This document shows positions 57,830-64,000 of a stretch of 64,000 nt of DNA, one piece after another; position 1 is the stretch's first letter; every line of letters starts with the position of its first letter. The notes under the pieces are model-generated. The model did no database searches, was not told the origin of the DNA, and worked only from the letters and a program-made list of their open reading frames with translations. Source of the DNA: Isoetes taiwanensis (Eukaryota; Streptophyta; Lycopodiopsida; Isoetales; Isoetaceae); the NCBI GenBank assembly GCA_021234155.1, contig JAJEKV010000094.1:1134396-1198395 (forward strand). Direction: 5' to 3'. A program made the translations under genes and the position numbers.

Positions 57830-60519
57830 GAAAAGAGCTCTTTGATTCTCACACTATGAATACATGCCCTATGGTTTTGCCAGATCACTTGGGATTTTTG
57901 AACTCTAATGTCTAAAAACCACCGAGACAACCTGCCATATCTGCAATAGGCCACACACATGTACCAATTTTATTTTTAAAAAGAGACTTGGAAAATCAGG
58001 AAATGTGGAGTTGGAAATCTCGACATCGTATGGGAATTTATTGCTCTAAAGCATTGCCAGAATCTTTGTTTATTTTAATTATGATACACCTAGTAAATAT
58101 TATGATGGGGACCTTATATGATGATACCTACTTATATAAGGCAGTCCAGGGTACTCTAGTCCATCGAATTATAGAAGAAATGCATTTTAAAATAGATATA
58201 CCAAGGTAACGTTATGTTGGTAAAAGGTTAAGTTCTATATGGTATAAATTGTATATTAATAAAATGTACGTATAATAAGTGGCAGCTTATTTTACGGACA
58301 TATTACACCGATGATAAGAATGGAGCTTGTGGGCGATGGCCATCTTAACCGAGAAGCTGGATGTTACTACGGATGATGTGAGAACCTAAAAGGCTTCGCC
58401 GATCACATTAAAAAGGCCGCGTCGGTAAAGTATGGCGCTTATTAAATGCTATATACAAAATGTTGGTGCATACAGTTAGTTGACATTTTATGTGATATTT
58501 GTGATGGCACTAATAGGGTTTTTAAAGAAAAACAAAGCTGGATATTTAGTATTTGTTTACCTTAATATTCCCGGTTTGCCCTTCAAGGCTTCAGCCTAAG
58601 CCTCTTCTGTGGAAGATCCGATAGCCTAAGGGCTTTTATACTCTCAGAGCAGTGGTAGCACGAAATGGAACTCGCCTCCAAACATACAAGCACCCGAATG
58701 ATAATGAAAGAAGAACAACAAAGCGTTTGCCAAAGCTGAGCCACCGCAAACGTCAGTTTCGGTTATTTATCCAAGGTTTTGTCTACTTTTAGTAATATCT
58801 GCAAAATAGAGCAAAAATGAAGGCTTTGCCATTCTAGTGCTAGCTTATAAATGCCGATAAAGATTAGCTAGTTGTAATACGTAAACATGTTATATGTAAG
58901 CTTACATTCTTAATGTAATCGTTCGGATGACTAATCCGTGATATAATTCTGTGATGGATATAGCCCCAATACATCCGGGTTTCTATTAGGCTAGATGATT
59001 AAAAAAGATAAACCGAAATTTTACTGGCTACGATATAGCTTGACAATGCCGGTATGGTTAAGTATGTTTAATCTTACATCGAAATGGTGCTATGGTCCTG
59101 ATATTTAAGCTATACAAATTTTAAGAGTTTATTGTAGAGCTTGTAACTATGCCTTTTGGTGCTTCTATTAGTTAACATTATGGATTACCTTGGTTCCCGT
59201 GATACCTAATTTGTCGTCCCCACAAGCTCTCGCTTGTATAGATAGAATGCACCTTAACATGTGGCCTGATTTACTTGATAAACATGTTTTCATGTAATGG
59301 CAAAAGATACTATGTATTTGTCGGTTTCAATTCATATCTAATAGCTGAGGTCGATATTCCTTTCTGCTACTGGCATTATGCTGCGATCTGCCAAAGATGT
59401 CACCGTGACATGATACCGCTCTATCATAAACCAGAATGCTTTGCAAATGAGATTAGCCATCCTCACGGGTTTAATGGCGCTAGCGTTAAGTCGTGATATG
59501 TTTTCCATTTCCATTGCTGCCTCGACTATAAAGTCGGCGGTGCGTTTAGTAGTTTATTTTATTTAAGATCTATTGTTAGTTCTAGAGTTCAATTTGTTTA
59601 TAATATTACACCATTCTTTTTTGAAAGTAACAGTGAAGGGCGTAGAGCCATAGTGTCTCACCTACCCTCGACGCCTTTCCTATTACCATCTTCATGCTAG
59701 CCATTGGTCCGTTTTGGGTGCAGTAACGTAGATTACCATCTCCCTGCTCTTTCAATTTTGGGCGGCGTGCACCACAAAAGCTACCACATGGAAGATGATA
59801 CAACGGAAAACCATCATCAACCAGATTCATACTCCATTTAGGAGATCTAACTAAATCTTGAGGGTACTAAGCAATTATTGGCAAGATATGATAAGATATT
59901 GTAGCCGCATACTTCAGTATGAATGATATATGTTAGATTCCCTCATGAACTCGGCTTACATGAATTGATGCAGGGTATTCTTTAAAAACTTTGAGATGTT
60001 GAGATAGTTTTGCCATAATGGTCTACAAAAGTTTTAAAACTTTCGCACACATAATATGTGATCTTCGGGGAAATTAATGCGGCCGGAATTTGTATAAGCC
60101 GGACATATGATATATTAAAATAAAGATGCCGCTATTTAGAAATTGCGCGAATGTGAATTACTTTGTGGAACAATATATTTTCTCGAAATTCGAAAAATTA
60201 AATGCTCATTTGAGATTTGAAATAGGAACATATATGTTTCGAAGTAGGATGTAAAATACTCGTACACCTATACCTTGTATAAGCTGACGTAGAATTCTAA
60301 ACTCTTTTGCATATAAATATTAAAATGCCAATGTGGAAAAATGATGTTATCAGATTTTAAAATACTGGAATGACGTTTAGGCATTGTGCCTTCCATTTGT
60401 GGCCCGGTAACGCTTCGTGATGATATGTGTTGTGTACTCTTCGCCTTGAACTTAAAGCGTGTAGTGTTCGCTTCTATTATAACTGCTAGTAGTCTTGATG
60501 AAGATGTACCTAAGAAGAA
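57790..60519 (+). repeat. 5' LTR of element D
   Basis: It aligns with 60988-63768 throughout, with many small indels. It lacks the TGTGGGAG head of the 3' copy and starts within GAA. Short open frames (57988-58209, 59275-59496) are not recognised. Confidence 0.78.
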
Positions 60520-60987
60520 TTCGACTCTATCGTCGGAGATATCGCATCCACAACTGGTTGGTCGCATTCGGTAAGTTTTAGATAGCTTCATTTTTATTAT
60601 ATGGATGAAGTTATTCTTCTCAAGATCTTGATGGAGTTATCTTGCAATAGAATCTTTTTGATATCCTAATGGGAGTTATCCTACACGAATCTCTTATGCT
60701 AGCTAAGTTGTTCGGTGCTTAAGGCCCATCAACAGGCCCCATGTACCTCACTAGTATGAAACCTTGACAATTTGTCAAGTCTTGAACTAGTCTATTAAAA
60801 GGCCCCTTGATTCATCTGCTATGATATAGTATTTAACCAAATTTAATTCTCATATACTACCTAAATACAAACATTACTATTACTGTCGAATGGATTCTCA
60901 GCAAAACTTGTTCTTCTGTATAGGACCTCTTTTTATAAGGGGTCCTCGCTTCCTTATGTTAGTATCCTACATCCCCGAGGGAGGGAT
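60520..60987 (+). other. Short internal region of element D
   Basis: It begins TCGACTCTATCGTCGGAGATATC, comparable with the internal starts of A and B, and contains a triple TTGATGGAGTTAT/ATGGGAGTTAT type repeat at about 60605-60685. It contains no gene. Confidence 0.65.
60923..60945. promoter_or_regulatory. Hairpin before the polypurine tract, element D
   Basis: AGGACC (60922-60927) and GGTCCT (60941-60946) form a stem, ending about 43 nt before the LTR start. GAGGGAGGGA follows at 60977-60986. Confidence 0.75.
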
Positions 60988-60992
60988 TGTGG

Positions 60993-61045
60993 GAGAAGAA
61001 GAAGAAGAAGAAGAAGCAAAGGAAGAAGAAGAAAGAAATATTCTT
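60993..61045 (+). repeat. (GAA)n tract inside the head of LTR D (3' copy)
   Basis: GAA run broken by GCAAAGG, followed by AAATATTCTTTGATTC. Confidence 0.92.
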
Positions 61046-63744
61046 TGATTCTTCACACTATGAATACATGCCTTAAGGGCTTCTTTGCCAGATCACTTTG
61101 GGATTTTTTGAATCCCAATGTTCAAAACCATCTAGAGACAATCGCTTGGCATGGTAATAGTCATGGACAGATAAAATTAATTTTATTTTTTAAAAAAGAG
61201 ACTTGAAAAATAGAAAATGTGAGTTGAAATTCCTCGAGCATCGTGAGGAATTTATTGTTTTAGCATAGTTGTAACTTTGTTTATTTAATTATGATGGTAC
61301 CCTAGGTAAATATGATGGGACCTATATGATGATACCTGCTTCTATATATGCGGTGAATCAGGGTACTCTCAGTCCACCTCTAGGAGCAATGAGGGAAATA
61401 GATACACCTCAAGGTAATCGCTATGTTGGTAAAAGGTTAAGTTCTATATGGTGCATAAATTCGTATGGCTATGAAATGCAATAAGGGCAGCTTTATTTTT
61501 ATGGACATATACTCCATGAGATAAGAATGGAGCTTGTAAGATGTGTAATATCTTTGAATCGAGAAGCTTAGATGTTGACATGGATGATGGGAGAACCTAA
61601 AAGGGCTTCGCCATCGCCATTAAAGGCTTACACAAAATGGTAAAGCGCGCGCTTTCACAAATGCCATACAAAATGTTGGCAAGGGCTAGTTTAGTTGACA
61701 TTTTATGGACATTGTGATGGGTGATTTAATAGGGTTTTAAAGATAAGTACCGTGGTTGGACATTTAGGTATTTCGAGTTTCACCTTTAATAGGCATATTC
61801 AAGCTGCCCTCCTCGCTGGGCTTTGCGCCGCTCTCTTCTTGTGGAAGATCCGATATGCTTCCGGGCGGGCTTATACTTCCTGTGGTAGTATCGAGCCGAA
61901 AACCTCGCCCAAACATACAAGCATCGAATGAGAACAAAGCAGAACAAACAGCGTTTCCGCCAAAGCTGTGATTTACCCCTGCCGTGTTTCATGATTATCC
62001 GAAGGTTTTGTCTACTTTTAGTAATGATTCCGTAAAAATAGAAAGCAAAAAATGAAGGCTTTTGCCATTCTAGTGCTATTTATGAACGCCTCGATAAGAT
62101 TAGCTGGGTTGTAATAATACGTAAACATGCTATATAAGTTTACATCTCCCACGAATGCTCTGATGATCTAATCTCGTGATATATCCAGATAGATATAGCC
62201 CGTATCATCCGGCTTCTCGCTATTGTACATTGATTAAAAGATAAACCGAGTTTTGATGCTACGATATAGCTTTACTTCACGTTTCTTGGTAAAGGTTACA
62301 TAAGTTTCCATTCCATATCGAAATGGTGCTTGTCCCTATATTTGGTGCCATACAAATTCTATATATTTATTGTAGAGCTTTAAACTTATGCCTTTTGAGG
62401 CTTATTATTAACATTATGGATTACCTTTTGTCTGCATACCCGATTGCTGCTCCCCGCCAAGCCTCGTTGTATAGATAGGATGTAATCTTCTAACATGTGG
62501 GTCAATTTCTATTTGATAAACATGTTTTCATGTAAATGGTGAAGTAAAAAGATACCATGTATTTGCTTGTTTCCACCATATATCTAATAAATAATAGGTC
62601 GATATTCCTTTCCGTTACTTATATATTACGCGAAGATCTTGCCAAGATACCGGTGACATGATAATGCCTAATAAAACCGTGAATGTTTCTATAAAATGAG
62701 ATTACCATCCCACGGGGTCAGACGGCAAAGAAGGTTAAAGCCGTGATGGTGTTTTCCGTCATATGCCTCGACTATAAAGTCAAGTGTGCAAAATAGTAGT
62801 TTATTTGTGCTTTTCTAAGACTGTTAGTTCTAGAGCTCAATTTGTTTATAATACACCATTCTTTTTTGAAAAGAATAGGTGAAGGGCTTTAAGAGCGTCT
62901 CACTCCGCTACCTGAATGCCTTTCCTTATTACCTACCTCGGCGCCATTATTGGTCTGCTTAAAGGTGCAAACGTAGACACCATCTCCTCGCTCTTTCACT
63001 TTAAGGTGGTACGTAAAGCTACCACAAGGGAAGATGATACTAACGGAAAACGTATCAACAAATCCAGATCTCATACCCATTTGCAGATCTAACTAAATCT
63101 TGAGAGGGTACTCAAGAATACTCTGCGATATGATGTATGATATTGTAGCCGGCATACTTAGGCTGAATGATATATGTTAGATTCTCATGCATAAGCATGA
63201 ATTGGATGCATGTATTCGCTAAAAACTTTGAGATGTTGAGATAGTTTATTATAATGGTTCGTGTTTTAAACTATGACATAATATAAATTGGAAATTACAC
63301 GTGCTGGAATTTGTATGTTGACATACGAGCATAATAAAATAAGATACGACAGGAAATTATATGAACAAAGAATTACTTTAGAACAATATATTTTCCTAGC
63401 CTCAAAATTAAATGCTCATTTTGAAGATTTGAAATAAAGAACATGGATATGCTTTTCTAATAGGATGTAAAAATACTTTACACTCTTATACTTTGCATGT
63501 TACACCGTAGAATTCTAAAACTTTATATATAAATGAATATTAAAATGCCACCGTGAAAATGATGCTTAACAGATTTTGGAAATATTATGGAAATGATGTC
63601 TTGTGCATTGTGCCTTCCATCTTTGTAAATACCTCGGGTAAATTTCGTGATTGCTATTTGTTTGGCATTCTCACTGAATCCAGTTTCTTGCAAAGAAAAT
63701 TGTGTTTTACTATAACTTAGTAGTCTCTTGATGAAGATGTGGTC

Positions 63745-63768
63745 AAGAAGAAGAAGAAGAAGAAGAAC
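63745..63768 (+). repeat. (GAA)n tract after element D
   Basis: A short GAA run linking the end of element D to the next unit. Confidence 0.9.
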
Positions 63769-64000
63769 AATGTATTCTCCTCGCGGATCTCTTTCTTGAT
63801 ACGTGACTTTGAAAAATATGATGACATTTGATTTATTTTGTTGTAATGCACGTTTATTGATTTATAAGACAGAATGCATGTTCTAATGGGTATATGATTA
63901 TGGCTTCATTATGGGAACAATACAGATGGCCTTCACTTGGGAATTACATATCTGACAAAGTATGATACTTTGAAATTGGCATATTGGCTCAGAAAATGTT
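63769..64000 (+). mobile_element. Start of a further LTR-like unit (cut by window edge)
   Basis: It begins CAATGTATTCTCCTCGCGGATCT, which resembles the start of unit C1 (ATATTCTCTTCGGATCT). Only 232 bp are visible, so the assignment is tentative. Confidence 0.35.

Larger units (their letters stand above)
57790..63768 (+). mobile_element. LTR element D: LTRs about 2.75 kb, internal about 0.47 kb
   Basis: LTRs 57790-60519 and 60988-63768 both open with GAA and then CTTTGATTCT(T)CACACTATGAATACATG. They end at AGT(C)TTGATGAAGATGT. The internal region of about 468 bp cannot encode retrotransposon proteins. The internal region matches that of B at its start, a GCCCATCA/CTTGAACTAGTC block, the hairpin and the polypurine tract, although the LTRs of B and D are largely different. 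It is non-autonomous. Confidence 0.78.
60988..63768 (+). repeat. 3' LTR of element D
   Basis: It starts TGTGGGAG, followed by GAA repeats (60993-61045, interrupted by CAAAGGAAG). It ends at GATGAAGATGTGGTC and runs into another GAA tract at 63745. Confidence 0.78.

Noticed and set aside
32699-64000. Tandem GAA blocks as a CRISPR-like or simple satellite array
   Set aside because: The spacers are 0.5-7 kb LTR and internal sequences of related families, with duplicated LTR structure; this is a plant retrotransposon chain.
1-64000. tRNA, rRNA or other structural RNA genes
   Set aside because: No cloverleaf, 5S or rRNA sequence was noticed on reading; a tRNAscan-type search was not possible, so this is only an absence of visible signal.

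Overview
This is a plant nuclear window. It holds one intact gene, a three-exon R2R3-MYB transcription factor with canonical GT/AG introns, followed by about 61 kb of nested and degraded transposable elements: L1-type and RTE-like LINEs, a TNP2-type CACTA transposase, a TIR transposon carrying host-like gene pieces, a fold-back element, satellite-like tandem repeats and a long chain of LTR units. The exact species cannot be read from the sequence. Almost every coding stretch except the MYB gene is broken by frameshifts, and repeat copies differ by many 1-2 base indels, often around CG and CTG. This looks partly like real decay and partly like uncorrected long-read error, so small lesions should not be over-read.

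Layout. 1-3.1 kb: the MYB gene and its flanks. 3.1-13.3 kb: an L1-type LINE reverse transcriptase (+) split by a 7.6 kb DNA transposon (3499-11110). The transposon has matching terminal inverted repeats and a TAA duplication, and removing it restores the LINE reading frame. It carries a pseudogene of an FCP1/SCP-like (HAD) phosphatase and a minus-strand remnant with a DGC-x2-QFK / HGKGEHDG signature. 13.3-20 kb: a LINE ORF1 (DUF4283) fragment, a 328-bp tandem duplication, a 539-bp fold-back element and a purine-rich tract. 20-25.8 kb: CACTA-like ACGGCGT motifs around a GC-rich tandem-repeat block whose period falls from 1.1 kb to 0.3 kb. 26.6-29 kb: an RTE-like LINE (minus). 29-32.6 kb: a CACTA TNP2 transposase (minus), whose N-terminal side is cut off by the LTR chain.

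32.7-64 kb: the most unusual part, a head-to-tail chain of long LTR units, all in the same orientation. Every unit-to-unit junction is a (GAA)n tract. Three units are complete LTR-internal-LTR elements: A has LTRs of about 2.35 kb and a 4.3 kb internal region; B has LTRs of about 3 kb and an internal region of about 0.45 kb; D has LTRs of about 2.75 kb and an internal region of about 0.47 kb. Two units (C1, C2) look like single units, and a further one begins at the right edge. All three internal regions end with the same device: a GGACC/GGTCC hairpin 41-43 nt before the 3' LTR, then a GAGGGA polypurine tract. B and D have no room for gag-pol and must depend on proteins supplied elsewhere. A carries coding-like remnants I could not assign. 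This GAA-linked LTR family is the best candidate here for something undescribed.
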